Assembly (NCBI RefSeq): GCF_026151205.1
Contig: NC_087077.1
Location: 13,738,983 to 13,802,982 of the forward strand
Source: Bolinopsis microptera
Taxonomy: Eukaryota > Ctenophora > Tentaculata > Lobata > Bolinopsidae
DNA length: 64,000 nt
Reading direction: 5' to 3'
Of this stretch, positions 23,501-34,003 are shown piece by piece; within the stretch, counting starts at the first letter, position 1, and each line of letters opens with the position of its first letter. The translations under genes were made by a program, and so were the position numbers. The notes beneath the pieces were generated by a model. It was given only the letters and a program-made list of their open reading frames with translations, was not told the origin of the DNA and did not search any database.

Positions 23501-23758
23501 TAGCTTTTCGGGTATACTTATTTGATATTAACTTTAAGTCCAACTGATAGTCCATTCTCTTGCAGGTTCATCAAGTTTGGAATAGAAATGGATAAGTCCC
23601 GATTAAAAGACATTATTGCGGATGTAGACAAGGATGTGATAAAATCTATAGCTACCCATCTCATCGAACACGAACTCATTTCAGATGGAGTAACCTTGCT
23701 CCTTTTGTCGGGGGTCGATCAGAGTCAGTGTTCTTCGATATTGCAAAGTGTTCTCTGA
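17581..23758 (+). CDS. Small basic, probably nuclear protein, three exons (126 aa), unrecognised
   Basis: Exons are 17581-17623, 17801-17945 and 23566-23758. The phases (1, then 2) match exactly at both junctions, with GTGAG/CAG and GTATAG/CAG splice signals. The protein starts MADNSNSSIDNEIR and then has a strong basic nuclear-localisation-like run (PKRQCRRRQ). Helix-prone segments follow (KLKEALQVFWREMKDVIKEE, DKDVIKSIATHLIEHEL), ending SSILQSVL. No family is recognised; the alternating charged/hydrophobic pattern suggests a small helical adaptor. Intron 2 (5.6 kb) carries an antisense LINE. An alternative upstream start is possible, since the frame is open 5' of the ATG, but the ATG gives a plausible first exon. 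Confidence 0.6.
18323..21802 (-). CDS. LINE ORF2: zinc finger, endonuclease and reverse transcriptase (1159 aa)
   Basis: ATG at 21802. Residues about 17-56 form a Cys/His-rich PHD-like finger (CTACPGWCYS...CAWCEGPVHKKC). Residues about 135-365 are an AP-endonuclease-like domain with LNIRSL, CFNETN (catalytic Glu), GGGLAIY, FFGDANVD, LIDHVYTN and the terminal SDHLAT. RT follows: KVTPIHKGG and NYRPISLL, then LDYSKAFD (about 748), YGVPQGSILGP (about 806) and YADDAN (about 837), the catalytic Asp pair. A C-terminal region of some 300 residues carries KTKMSRFIGVMFKIK-type sequence seen in jockey/CR1-like elements. It nicks target DNA and primes reverse transcription of its own RNA. No stop or frameshift is seen in 3.48 kb. 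Confidence 0.93.
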   Translation of the reverse strand: MNTNGEVSNTQKIKIKCTACPGWCYSKSNLRTCAWCEGPVHKKCFQETLGCIRCCESIIPGYNVDTFDLYDKFDHLNASRLSFNPYDRSHVINSIGNSLDQNSDTNNEYWNEISEILTKCKYQEPKNVTNSAKDELKALSLNIRSLAKNITYLREEIHTFSKCDVLCFNETNCNINKLPNGTDDIMIEGFHEPVIQAPVRKSGRGGGLAIYINKRVCDFEKIERIDLALDPEDMSGEFQLVKIHNCKGLNKTKVIVNFYRSPSRDTNNFISLLDHVLNRLDRHSRKHVMFFGDANVDLIKYDTDSSSQNLIDTLAKYGFAQTVSKPTRVTDHSATLIDHVYTNNIENTLSSNVLTLDISDHLATLTTIKLRAVSQKHTTHSNRTNTTKYRQTRTINEANNAIFKELLEGETWEEARESGCANEQYDKFSEIYMKHYNTAYPVKSNRSRRENERSDPKPWILPWLETACSRKQQLYHLNITEPTYENIAAYDKMKLFCSKHVNLAKERYYKKQFEKYQDCSKKQWEIINGLLNRKRRGSDQIRLRDTDGTILSTNSAVAEKFNGYFSSIAANIKSQISSRQTFDPGGFQDYLTGSCPTSIYLEPATPTEIHRIIIGLKNKATLDSKIEPLKVASTCQNFVCTFASVVNTSFAEGTFPKALKTAKVTPIHKGGSKLDVANYRPISLLGSFSKIYEKLMHRRVLEFLDKNNSLFENQYGFRPGRSCEHALLNAQSSILHSLNKNQITLLLLLDYSKAFDVLDHATLLRKLEHYGIRGIALKWFESYLNGRSQFVSLNGSNSSLESMVYGVPQGSILGPLLFVIYINDLPGISNLAKFILYADDANIIITGSNIQEIESKIDHLTDLLIKWVYSNGLALNLKKTCYMVFSKRRVDLSSLQVKIDNTPIERKTEARFLGVIVDDKLNWASHIRAVKTKMSRFIGVMFKIKRKLPIKARLQIFQSFVQSHLNFCSLVWGFAAKSHIDSLFTKQKQGIRAVMPGYVNYYYKDGKLPDHTKATFKEYEILTVHGVIIKNALTLMHKLNYMPGLLPSSIKDLFPPDLPKYGTSYDDNIDWLTTYSQPDLRASVLYKGPILAITEHNISRITCPSSIFSISIYKKSAKRVMIELQSSGNDEEWPTFLLHNLPGLRKSARSGTQQINYRE
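22624..23256 (-). CDS. LINE ORF1: SGNH/GDSL esterase-like protein (210 aa)
   Basis: The ATG at 23256 is preceded immediately by an in-frame TAA, fixing the start. SGNH hydrolase blocks are visible: LILSDSKNRTF (block I Ser), ISAGVNDLRYG (block III G-x-N-D) and DGLHLNNTGK (block V D-x-x-H). CR1-clade elements commonly encode such an esterase in ORF1, thought to act with the RNP or membranes. The protein is short and its tail ends in an FGFGFG run. It lacks an obvious coiled coil or zinc knuckle. Confidence 0.85.
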   Translation of the reverse strand: MSPGLSSPHHEDHQTPQRHLRVLILSDSKNRTFDCSLLKEPIIAFREDLFHLRDLAQHQALIEQSDLVLISAGVNDLRYGRADPMTLHNHLKHFTSKFKTEFIFDAITPLNLSADPYFELNDRIDNLNELLLHLSLRSANFHLFDNLYFGLPHLARDGLHLNNTGKSIVTACWVDSILISLGFRKGSLPLRRPFLDLYYDYMNSFGFGFG

Positions 23759-24778
23759 ACGCTGTCAGAGGTCTCACGAAGACCAATCTTGAAACGCTTT
23801 AAATCGACTTTCGTGTGATTATATAAATCGATATGCTTGTCACGTACCTTCACTGCTATTGAGATACTACTATTAGTATTTGTAACTATTTCATTTGTCA
23901 TTGCCTCCGGTGTTGCCAGAACTCAAGAAGAATTTGAATTTTCCGCACTTCTTAAATTTGACGGCTTTTGCCTTTTTACTTTTAGGATATTTGGGTTACA
24001 GTTGGAACTGGAAGATTTCAATTTCAAATTTTATTGTGACTGCTCGAAATTTATCTTTAAATCTCAGTTGTTTATTTTGATAATTGTCAAATCTAACTTT
24101 GCTTCCAGCTGCTTTGATTTAATATTACTATTAGCACTTTGTAGTTCGATGCACTAGTACTACTGCCACTGGGGCCGCTCCACTAAATAGGCAGTGCGCC
24201 ATCGATAATAAGACGCGCGCGCTGACCATTGAATGGTTTTTTTGCTCTTATTTCAGCCAGCACATTATTTTGGAAACAATCGAAAAGTTATAATACTTCC
24301 CATATAACAATTTGTGGAAATTTGGTCAGCTTACGTAAAGTTAAACACTTATGTTCTACTGAACCTAATTTAGTTTGAGCAATTTCGATGCTCAGAATTT
24401 GAGTTATCAACGAATTTATACCTATTTTGTCATTTTTAGACCTCTTAGTCAAGGCCAATCTCTCCCAACTAAATTAGGTTCGGTAGTTAAGTATGATTGG
24501 AAGGTTCTGACAAATTTTCAGCATGATTCATGTCCAGGAACCGAAGATATGACGTACAGAATAATACGACAAAAATCAACGAATTTCGTCAAATTACGCG
24601 ACTTTTACACCTAATTTTGCTCCAAAAGCCGCGCACCATCAAATATGGCACCTAGGCGAAACTCACTGATCATTCAAAAAAGGTATGATAAATTTGGTAC
24701 TGTGAAAATTCTCACAGTCTCTAGAAAACGATGGTACAAAAATTTTGAAAATCCGAGCAAGTTTATTTTTATCGTGCA
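23759..24778. other. 3' flank of the small gene; no further gene
   Basis: Short ORFs at 23837-24157 and 24375-24614 have no domains. GC-rich CGCGCG patches start near 24210. Confidence 0.4.
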
Positions 24779-25142
24779 CCTTGACCATTGTTAATGATCT
24801 GGCCCGGCGCGCGCTACTTCGTAGCACTTGCCATAACATTTCGAGAAGAAAGCGGCGCGCGCTACTTCGAAGAAATTTAGACGAGTAACATCCGTCAATC
24901 GTGCACCGCCTACACTAAATCGCTCGCACAAATTAAAAATCTTGTGTAACTGGAAATTTTTCATTTTCACAAGATTTTTAATTTTGTAGTAGTACTAGTG
25001 CATTGCACTTTGACGGATATTAGGATGTTACTCGTCTAAATTTCTTCGAAGTATGAAGTAGCGCGCCGCTTTCTTCTCGCCCGAGGCAAGTGCTACGAAG
25101 TAGCGCCAAGCGCGCGCCGGGCTAGTCCATTAACAATGGACG
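24779..25142. repeat. GC-rich foldback repeat (about 360 bp)
   Basis: The left arm (24779-24895) runs from CCATTGTTAATG through CGGCGCGCGCTACTTCG to TTTAGACGAGTAACATCC. The right arm (about 25014-25140) is its inverse. The inner loop has a second small palindrome, AAAAATCTTGTG...CACAAGATTTTTAA. No ORF; probably a foldback/MITE. Confidence 0.8.
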
Positions 25143-25917
25143 ATGGAGCGACTTTCAAGCTTTCATACACTCCACACTCAGGACCAGAGGACCTTCAAGG
25201 TCTTACTGGGCGGCGCTCAGCCTGTCATTCCGCCGAATCTTTATTCGGGCTGAGTGAATTATGACCTCCGATCCATCGCCCTGGCCCTGAAAAAAGTGCG
25301 AATGCTCATTGGATGTTTAACGGGTGATACTCGTAAAATATTTGTTCCATAGGTCCTGGTAGGTCGACAAATCCAACTCGGCGTGCGTCCTGGTAGGTTA
25401 TAAACCTACAACTTAACATCCCTCCATTCGATGTATTTTGGACGATGATTCCCAATCGCCCCCATTGACGTAGGGCATTTATGTTTCCCTGAGGAGTTAC
25501 AAAAATGAAAAAACTGCTACATGTTGCACATCTGTTTTCTGGCCAGAAAACATGATTAGGTCGAGTAACTGTAACATGTAAGCCTCCTTCGCATTGTACG
25601 TGTGTAAATGGACGCGTTTTCGTTTAAAGTGTCTTTTAAAGTTATAAAATATCTGATATTTTGAAATTGTTTTTACAGGATCGTAATCAGCTCTGTCCAC
25701 TATCAGACACAACTTTTGCCACTACTACTAGTACTACTACAGTACAAGTAGCGCGCGACCACCATTCGGCTCACTTGTGAAATGTGAAACAAGTGAGTCA
25801 TATCACGCGGTATGTAGACGTAGTACTATAACTATACAGATACTAGTACTAATAGCAGTAATGCGCGAAGGCCCATGGTTTTAGGTAAAGTTGAACTCTA
25901 AACCTACAGCTAGGCTT

Positions 25918-26045
25918 AACTTGACGGATGTTACTCGTCTAAATTTCTTCGAAGTAGCGCGCGCCGCTTTCTTCTCCATTCTCTACGGCAAGTGCTACGA
26001 AGTAACGCGCGCCGGGCCAGACCATTAACAATGGTCAAGGCTTAA
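25918..26045. repeat. Solo arm of the same GC-rich foldback family
   Basis: From GACGGATGTTACTCGTCTAA to CCATTAACAATGGTCAAGG it matches the right arm at 25014-25140 in the same orientation, with the extra segment CCATTCTCTACGG. Confidence 0.8.
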
Positions 26046-27557
26046 CAGTTGTACTTGTAGATTTATAATCTACAATTACAAATTACCAAGACGCGCACCG
26101 CGTGTTAGCCTCTTCGTTCTTGGACGGTCTTGGAACAAATATTTTATCGTATCACGTTGCGACCCCCACGGTCGTTTCACTATGGTGACGTGCGCGGCGG
26201 GTCGCACAACGTATGACAAATATTTTACAAGTATTTTAAGATCATCACCAGTTAAATTTGACAGGGGACATTAAATATCATTGAAAATGTAGTTTGATTT
26301 TTTGGGAAAGGATAAGTCAAAATTATATATGATATATCGAATCTATAAAATGTAGTCTATGGTCTACAAAATATAAAACCTGTCAACATCATAATTAACT
26401 TTAAAGACAGTAATACTAATAGTTATATTAATGAAAACAAAATAAAATTCAAATTTAAATTCCACAATAAATCAATACTTAATCTAATACATGATATTAA
26501 TGCATAATGGCAGTACAAAATTTGAATGTCAAATGTAAAACTAAACGTAGTTCTTATCAATATCTTAAAGTTAAAGTAAAAGTAAAACTAAAAGTAAAGT
26601 TAAATTTATCTTCTGGAGTGCAGCGAATTTCACTTTAGTTCTGGCTCTGTTGTCAGTCCAGGAAATTCAATTTCTTCTTTCGGCCCCATTTCCAGCTCTG
26701 AAATAGTAAAAGCGTAAAACTTAAAACAATATATTATGTCATCTATCAAGGTTATATGTAAAACAAAGAAATTATATCTAAAGGTCACGTTGACACTCTT
26801 TTTCATTTTGGTAATTTTCTCCATAGGTAATCATCCACCTGCGTTCTTTCGCATTTCCATACCCATTTAAGTTTAATCATAATGGTATGGACTTAAAGTG
26901 TAGAGGGGGACACACATTTCTGACATTAACTTGTACAATTTAAAGAATAAGAATAAATTAGGAAGTTCCTCAATGCTGACGGTGATTTGCAAGTGGGAGG
27001 AGGGATCGGCTCTAAAATAGCTTAGTCTTATGTAAGAATAAGATGTAGACCATGCCACACTGAAATTAGAGTGCTGACGCGACACTACAACACTACTAGT
27101 CCTTCAAGACTACAGACTACTACCAGGTACTATAACTACTAAACTGGGATTATTAAATATTAAAACAAACCCCGGCTGTTTCCTTTTCAAACCTGTAGGC
27201 GTAGCAGGAAAGTGGCCCAATGAAATCCATTTAACGGGAAAAAATATTATCCACTTTTCCCATTTCTGTGCATTTTCCAGTGACCTTATTGCTTATCACT
27301 TATATGTGCAAAGAGAGGCTGGAACACAGGAAGCTGTTTGCAATAGAATTATCTAGTATCAGAATGATATGTGATACCCTGACCGGGCGTGATGAATAAG
27401 ACTTTAGAGTCTTATTTCATGTTTCACAAAAACTGAGTACAAAGAAGCAAAAGTGCTGCTATATTTACCGTTAGATAAGGACGTCGATTGCTAAAGCTAT
27501 AAGTCATAAGTCAGTGTGTATTTCACAATTCAGCTTTTTATTGATATCGTCGTTAGA
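26046..27557. other. Intergenic; no supported gene
   Basis: AT-rich DNA. Short minus-strand ORFs at 26630-26824 (ending ISELEMGPKEEIEFPGLTTE) and 26873-27085 could be exons of an unseen gene, since a CAG precedes the ELEMGPKEE segment, but no linking phase or domain was found. Confidence 0.35.
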
Positions 27558-28164
27558 ATGGTTGTAGGGCTAATTATTGATATTTGTAAAATAGTGCTTC
27601 AACTGTGTAACTGTTGTGTTAAAGCCAAGGATGTAAGGTTACAACAGGAACAGAACGAAAGACAGAAAAGGATGGAGGAAAGACAGAGGTTGGTCAACAA
27701 AGGTAAATGGTGTACAGTGCAGTTATCTTACGAAAATTACGATTCAGCTTTTAAAAGCATTTGTTTATTACAACTTTTAAACAGCGTAATGTATGAAATA
27801 ATCAGGCTTGAATATTATGTTATAAACATTTATTCACTGGTACACATTTCTTTTGAATAGCAGCTAACACTGTACCGGTTTGAAATGTTGATAATCAGTT
27901 TGCACCTTGATAAATTGTAGTTTAAACCATAATTTGAAATTTAAAATAATGTTGTGATCGAGCTAAAGATAAAGATTCGAGAGAAAATTGGGGTTCAAAA
28001 TGAAAAATTATATTTTAGAAAATCATATTTAAGAAAGACAAAGAGTCCAACAGGAGGTTGAACAGAACCCTGTAGTGTTTAACCCGGCTTTAAATGCTGA
28101 TCTGAGAGCTGTGAACAACCACAATACTGGGGGTGCAGGAAGAGAAAGGACAAACACAATTTGA
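27558..28164 (+). CDS. Small membrane-anchored/coiled-coil protein, two exons (91 aa), unrecognised
   Basis: Exon 1 is 27558-27702 and exon 2 is 28034-28164. Both sides of the GTAAAT...TTTAAG intron are phase 1 and join cleanly. The N-terminus is hydrophobic with clustered cysteines (MVVGLIIDICKIVLQLCNCC), fitting a membrane segment or palmitoylated anchor. A highly charged Glu/Gln/Arg helix follows (QQEQNERQKRMEERQRLVNK), likely a coiled coil continuing into exon 2 (RQRVQQEVEQNP), then a polar tail ending NTGGAGRERTNTI. The layout resembles small tail-regulated membrane adaptors, but no family is recognised. Confidence 0.55.
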
Positions 28165-29008
28165 CAGAGATAATCATCATCAGATACTTTTACAACACAA
28201 AAATAAAACTGTTGGCCAACATGGTATCAAACATTTATATAATTATAACTTTATAACTTTGTTCATGATAGTATTCATGTTAATAATTATTATCGTGTGT
28301 TACATTTTTCTACCTTTTAACACCAACTTCCTTCGTGATTGATAATAATCGATAATTCAGCCGAGTTTCGACCGTATTTATGTCTTAAGCTTTTATTATT
28401 TTATAGCGGAATTTGGAAACCGAAAATTTCGTGATGGTTCAAACTGATCTGGATTGTGTATTATGTGGATTCTGGTTGAGGAAGTGGGGCATATTATTTT
28501 GACACATGACAATCCCCACCAGAATGATGTATAAATTTATAACCCATGTACCGATCAATACCCCAAGTATTCCTTATTAATGTATACAAATATCGTAGAG
28601 TACATCTTATGTTGATTGTATGCTTTCTTATTCATACGATTAATTTAATGGCAGAATTTGTCTTCATGTTCATATGTTCAATGTTCATACATAATTTTGT
28701 ATATGCACAAAATTGTCTATATCAAAATTACATATATATAATTTTGATAGTTCTCTCTGTTTTATATTTTCGATCTCCGTCATTTGTTTCTTTGTATTTC
28801 TATAGTTATTCTAAGATATCCAGACATCTCGCCACAAAGCAATGTTAGCTGTTTGAGATCCCTCGATTTACCGGGCTTTTATTTACCGTTTAATGAGTAC
28901 TCGAACTACCTGGTAACCTGGTAACCTGGTAACCTGGCAACCTGGTAACCTGGTAACCTGGTAATCGGGAACCTGAACAAGTCACTTCCCAAACTTTCAG
29001 TATTATGC
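28165..29008. other. Intergenic between convergent genes
   Basis: AT-rich; a hydrophobic 100-codon ORF at 28546-28848 is typical of translated AT-rich DNA and is not called. Contains the 8-bp minisatellite below. Confidence 0.4.
28909..28965 (+). repeat. 8-bp minisatellite CCTGGTAA, about 7 units
   Basis: Seven near-perfect CCTGGTAA units with one CCTGGCAA variant, just beyond the 3' end of the metallophosphoesterase gene. Confidence 0.9.
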
Positions 29009-32000
29009 TCAAATAACGTTAAAAAATATGTCTCTCGCATTGATTGTAAAACACGTACCTTTTTTCTTGTCATTAACAAAACACGTACCTTGTTCGAAAG
29101 GTCCGTTGGGAAGGTCGAATACAATACAATCCTGAACTGCTCGATACTGTCTATTACAGGTGCTGGCGTTTATGTAATATGTCTCCCCATCTGATGTCAT
29201 CCCTGGATCTGAAGGGGGTCATCACATTATTTGTTATGTTTACATTCCGAAGATGTACAAGAATTTCGGGGATACTGCATGATTCCTTCAACACAGAAAA
29301 TTAAATAAATAATTAAAAATACCTACCCTCGTGGATGTGTCCGAAGACGTGGTATTTGGGATGGACTCTGGTCTGAATTGTCCTCATCAGATCCACACAA
29401 CCCGCTCTCAGACCACTGTTACACAAATCTCCGTGCCCTGGGATGGTAACCTCAATCAACCAATGAATCAACCGCATGTTAACTAATACCACTATACAGA
29501 GTCATATACCACAGAGTTACCGCATGTTAATACTTGATACCACAGAGTAACCGCATTTTAATACTTGATACCACAGAGTAACCGCATTTTAATGTTTGAT
29601 ACCACAGAGTAACCGCATTTTAATGCTTGATACCACAGATTTACCGCATTTTAATACTTGATACCACAGATTTACCGCATTTTCCGTACGATTTCTGTCA
29701 GTATATGGATGCCGTGATATTGAAAAGAAAGGTCCAGGAAATAAGTCGATGCCCGATGGTTGCTTGATGGATATCATACAAATCATGCTAGTGATGCCGC
29801 CAATTTGGTGATTATATTCGTAAACGCTGCATAACAAACTACATGGGAATATTGTAAATATGCAGTATTTAATATTCAAAAGTCAAATTTTAGATAAATA
29901 TACAGTTACAACAGCGGTATTCTTACTTATAGGAGGTCCGTGAGTCATAAGAACGTCAGTATCATCAGGAATCTTCTCCCAGACCTTCTGAAGAGGTACT
30001 CCACGGTCTAAATTATAAGCCCAGGCTGCAAACTCTGGCTGCCTTCATGGGGTGTGTAAGGATTTAGAACTTTAGGTTGGATTTAAGTTAATAAATTAGA
30101 CGTCTTCGGAAGGGTTAGAATATAGTGAATTTTAACATTCGTTAACCCTCGCGGAGTGAAGTTAAGTCTCCAAATGAACTTAGGAAATCGTGTTGATGAC
30201 TGACGTATGACAAGTATCGCAACAATTCTCATCGACTTTGATTTTTAAAAGGTAATTAAAATAAAACCGAACAAACCATGGAGATCCGTAAATTTTGATT
30301 CCGTTAATCTTAACCCAATGATCCTCAAGAAAGATACAGTCGGTGATACTCTTCAGACACTCATCTCTTTTTCCTCCCGCCATATTGTACGTCGCACCCC
30401 TTCCAGCAGTCGGATCTAGTCCTAACTCGTGGTTACCTGCACCACAATTACACGGTCAGGCTGGGAAATTGATACCCAAAGTTTAGCTATAAATCTATTA
30501 ATTGTTTCAGATAGATGTAGTTAGTCCTATCTTATTTGTTGCCGACAACAGTGGGCTTACACAGCTATATTGTGCTTATATAAAGACTATAGATGCCATA
30601 AAAAACAATTGAGGTACTGGAAGTTCGAGTCCGGCCGGAGGTAATATTCCACAGAAAGTTTTTTAAAATGAAAATTCTTATTTTCTAATTCCTGTCCCGT
30701 TTTCAAATATTTCAAGAACATAAATTTCGTAGATTTGACAGGATATTTGTCCAGTGTGTTCTAGAATTAATCAGTTAACTGAGAATGGTAGACCAAATTG
30801 AGGTACTGTAAGTCAAAATTCCATGGAAAATCATAATTTTCCTTTTTCTGTCCCATTTTCAATTATTGAACATGAAATTTCCTGAACAAAAGTTTGACAG
30901 TTTTGACTGAACTTACTTCCAGTAACCAATTAGCTAGTACGTTAACTACACAATATAATACTTCAGAGCTATCCTTGCAAGGCCCTAACACTGCCCGGAC
31001 TGATTTTCTCCGGGTCTGGAATTAAAGTTAGGACCAAGATTCTCCATCTCACCTGGTATAACAACCTTGTACTTGTGTGGTAAAGACTGCATCAGCTTGC
31101 TGAATTGGACGAATTCCCCTGGCTGCCCGATCTTGGTCATGTCCCCGGCGTGCAGTAAAACATCACCTAATCCGGGATACCATGATTTTAAGTCTCTGAA
31201 TGTTACATTTAAAGTTATGCAATGTTACAGTTATAGGTTTTTGATAGCTAAACTTTAACTTATCATTCATAATTGAATTTTCTCCATATTGACACAGCGA
31301 GATTTATGGATAATTCTTTGATTTGATGATAATGTAACTCTAACTTTACCAACTTACCAAGTTAACATACTGCCGAGACAAAGACCATAAAGTCTAACAA
31401 CAGACAAATTTATATATATTTTTCTCATTCTCAACATCCGAATTCCTTCAGTATTCGATTTCGAATAAACGATCAACAAACTAAGTATATATATTTCCAG
31501 TCAATCTGTTAATATAATAGCGATGATTCGCATGATCAAATTATAATCGTAATATTAAGTTGCGTATTTCTGTCACCGGAGTAATTTCCAAAGATGCACT
31601 CCTCACTGGACTGCTTGTAGTTATCTGTTCTTATTCTTATTTTTTTATCTAATTATAAATATTTAGGGCTTGCGGTACGTGTGCATATCTTGTATTTAAT
31701 CGTCGTCATTTCGGGCACCATTTGTTTGTCTTGCATGTTTTACAAGGGGATGAAATCAAAGCTTTTCAACACAATTGTGAAAATCGTATGTGACTTTTGA
31801 GAAGCCGCTCATGTAAACTACGTCTGAACGTTTGAATGATGCAAAATTCTTAAAATCACATGATTTTCTCTAATAATCTCCCGAGACACCCTAGTATAAC
31901 ATTTTTACCCACAACTAAGGAAAGCTATCATAAGATTAAGCGCGATGTGTTTAACTATGCATACATGGATTGTGACAACTACCGTGCAAACTGTGAACTG

Positions 32001-33422
32001 TGAAGTTATCTGGCCGCTTGAGGATCCAATAACGGTATTAAAATAAATGGTATCACCGATTGTGCAAGTGCTTGTGTTCTGAAAGACTGTTAAAACGCTC
32101 CAGTATCAGTTAGACGATCCTGTTAAACTAATGTTCTTGCTTTTACCAGCATGTTCGTCCGTGTGAAACTTTCTATTTTTAATCATTCTTTCTTCGAAAT
32201 TTATATAATTTAAAGATCCTTCCAGATCATCATAGTTAATGTCTTTACGGCAGTATCCAAGAAGCCTACCCAAGTCTGCGGATACTGCCGTCTTTCCTTA
32301 CAATTCCTGATTTCGTCTACTAGACGAAATCAATGGACGATATTAGATTATGTTGTTCGAGACTTCTTATTCCAGAAAAAACCGTCTAAAGGATGCCATG
32401 TCCATGATTGAATCACAATCGCGGATTCCAGAACTATTGGAGTAACTGTTGAGCAGCAAGAATATTCTTATTATGCGGCTAGAATATTTTAGTTGTGCTT
32501 GATAAACTGATATTGTGCTTGTTACAAGATACTGATTTTAAAAAGCAGATACCATAAGGCGCAAAATCAATCGCAAAATCTTCTTTGATCAGTTATTACG
32601 CCTCACGTACTGCATTAGTCGCTTGAGTTCTAGTACCCCACAATTTGTTCCTTTGTGTGTATAAAATCTCCAATTGCTGTTGTCGAGATTATTGGTTGTT
32701 CTAGCTTCAACTTGATTAACTTAATCAACGATAATATAACGTTAACGTCAAAACATCATTAAATTGTCCATAATAATGAGACCCCTGTGAGTCGGCTTCT
32801 GCCAGAACATTCTGCCAGAACATTCTGCCAGAACATTCTCGAACTATCGATACAATCATGACCATGTGATAAGACGCAGCAGTGGCTAATCGCTGATTGG
32901 TATATCATATAGGTCTCACGAAACTATCTTATTGCTGACGTATCTGGAAGTGTAAGCATTTCAAGTCTCCGATATTAGAGTAAGCTTGAAAGCACCTCTA
33001 AGTTCTAATGGCAAGACCTTTCAGAATAAATATGATTTGAAAGCTTTTAAATGGTTACCTGCTGGTACTTCGATCTGTAACTTTCTGCTGTGAGTGTCTG
33101 ACATGCATACGAACCTGTAATTATTTCACTTGTTTTTCTCTGTTTAACTTTATTTCATTTTTAAATTTTACTTAGATTTAAAAATTAGACAATCTGCAAA
33201 AAAACATACAAACACACCGACAGTCAAACAGAAAAACAGCTGACCTACACCAAAGATTAACCTTGTATGCCCCTCCTTTTGCGGAGCGTCGTGATCTAGT
33301 GGGGTCACCTCCTCAACTAGTTGAGATACTTGGAGTCTTTCAGCGACCCAATCTGGCGATATCGACCACTTCGGCTCGTATCTTTCCCAGAAACTGGCCA
33401 GGGGCTTGGGCACTCGCGGCAT
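29009..33422 (-). CDS. MPPED1/MPPED2-like metallophosphoesterase, seven exons (about 314 aa)
   Basis: Exons on the minus strand are 33262-33422 (ATG), 33059-33114, 31053-31193, 29927-30042 preceded by 30277-30436, 29327-29437 and 29009-29208. All phases match and introns are GT-AG. The calcineurin-type metal site is complete: FVCMSDTHSRK (D-x-H), LLHAGDM (GD), GNHELGLD (GNHE), DVLMTHGPPI (H) and HVFGHIHEG (GHxH). The C-terminus has YINASTCN and FDLPNGPF, typical of MPPED proteins. It is a di-metal phosphodiesterase of cytosolic type with no signal peptide; substrate unknown. The exon 3 acceptor is the second AG of CAGAG; the exon 7 acceptor has two in-frame options 6 bases apart. The last exon may end early at a donor-like AAG/GTACGT after GPFEQ instead of reading to the stop at 29009. 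Confidence 0.9.
29519..29690 (+). repeat. 31-bp minisatellite, about 5.5 units
   Basis: Units of the form ACCGCATTTTAATACTTGAT followed by ACCACAGAGTA, in intron 5 of the metallophosphoesterase gene. Confidence 0.9.
30597..30910 (+). repeat. Imperfect direct duplication in a metallophosphoesterase intron
   Basis: ATTGAGGTACTGGAAGT (30609) and ATTGAGGTACTGTAAGT (30798) begin two copies sharing a TTCTGTCCCxTTTTCAA segment and a TTTGACAG end. The copies are about 190 bases apart, in the intron between exons 3 and 4. Confidence 0.55.
32798..32838 (+). repeat. 13-bp tandem repeat, three units
   Basis: Three perfect copies of ATTCTGCCAGAAC; each holds a TTCTGCCAGAA palindrome that could bind a dimeric factor. 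It lies in intron 2 of the metallophosphoesterase gene. Confidence 0.8.
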
Positions 33423-33575
33423 TGGGAATCTGGCGACTTCTTCTCAGCTTATCTGCACAATGTTATGGATTACTAGTTACTACCCATAGATCTGTCTAAT
33501 TGAGTTGCCTGGATAATTAGATAAAACGTGTTAGAAGGTGTCCTTCAATGCGACCATGATAAATAAAGCGATATA

Positions 33576-34003
33576 CCTTATCGGACCTTATTTTGACGGA
33601 CATTACTTGAACGGACATAATTACGAACGGACATTAATATGAACGCTAGAAGGCGATCAAAACCATCAAAAATCCGAATTTTTTTCATCTTTTTTAAAGG
33701 TTTTTTTAATTTTAGCAAATGATTTTTAAATCCATTTTTCATGCAGTAAGGAAGAAAAATACCTTGTTTTTATTGATTCAACGACATAGTTTAGTCTAAT
33801 GATAGCTATTGAAATTGACTGACATTAAAAAGTCGTCATATGCTGGACAAAAAGTTCTAAATGGAAAAAATTTTTGAAAAAATTTCAACGGACTTTAACT
33901 TGGACGGACATTAATTGAACGGACTTTATTTGAACGGACATTAAGATGAACGCTAGGGCCTCCAGCGTTCAAGTAATGTCCGTCCAAATAAGGTCCGATA
34001 AGG
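33576..34003. mobile_element. 428-bp MITE with 38-bp inverted ends and TA target duplication
   Basis: The left end CCTTATCGGACCTTATTTTG and right end CAAATAAGGTCCGATAAGG are inverted, with similarity continuing through the GACGGACATTACTTGAACG block. Flanks are TA on both sides, consistent with Tc1/mariner-type mobilisation. The interior repeats (G)AACGGACATTAA-like steps on each side of an A/T-rich core. No ORF. It sits upstream of the metallophosphoesterase start. Confidence 0.8.

Noticed and set aside
26873-27085. 70-codon minus-strand ORF (possible exon)
   Set aside because: Could not be joined in phase to any neighbour and has no recognisable fold.
28546-28848. 100-codon hydrophobic ORF
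   Set aside because: AT-rich composition artefact with no conserved motif.
30606-30660. tRNA or SINE-like B box (AAGTTCGAGTCC)
   Set aside because: No cloverleaf, A box or acceptor stem could be drawn around it.
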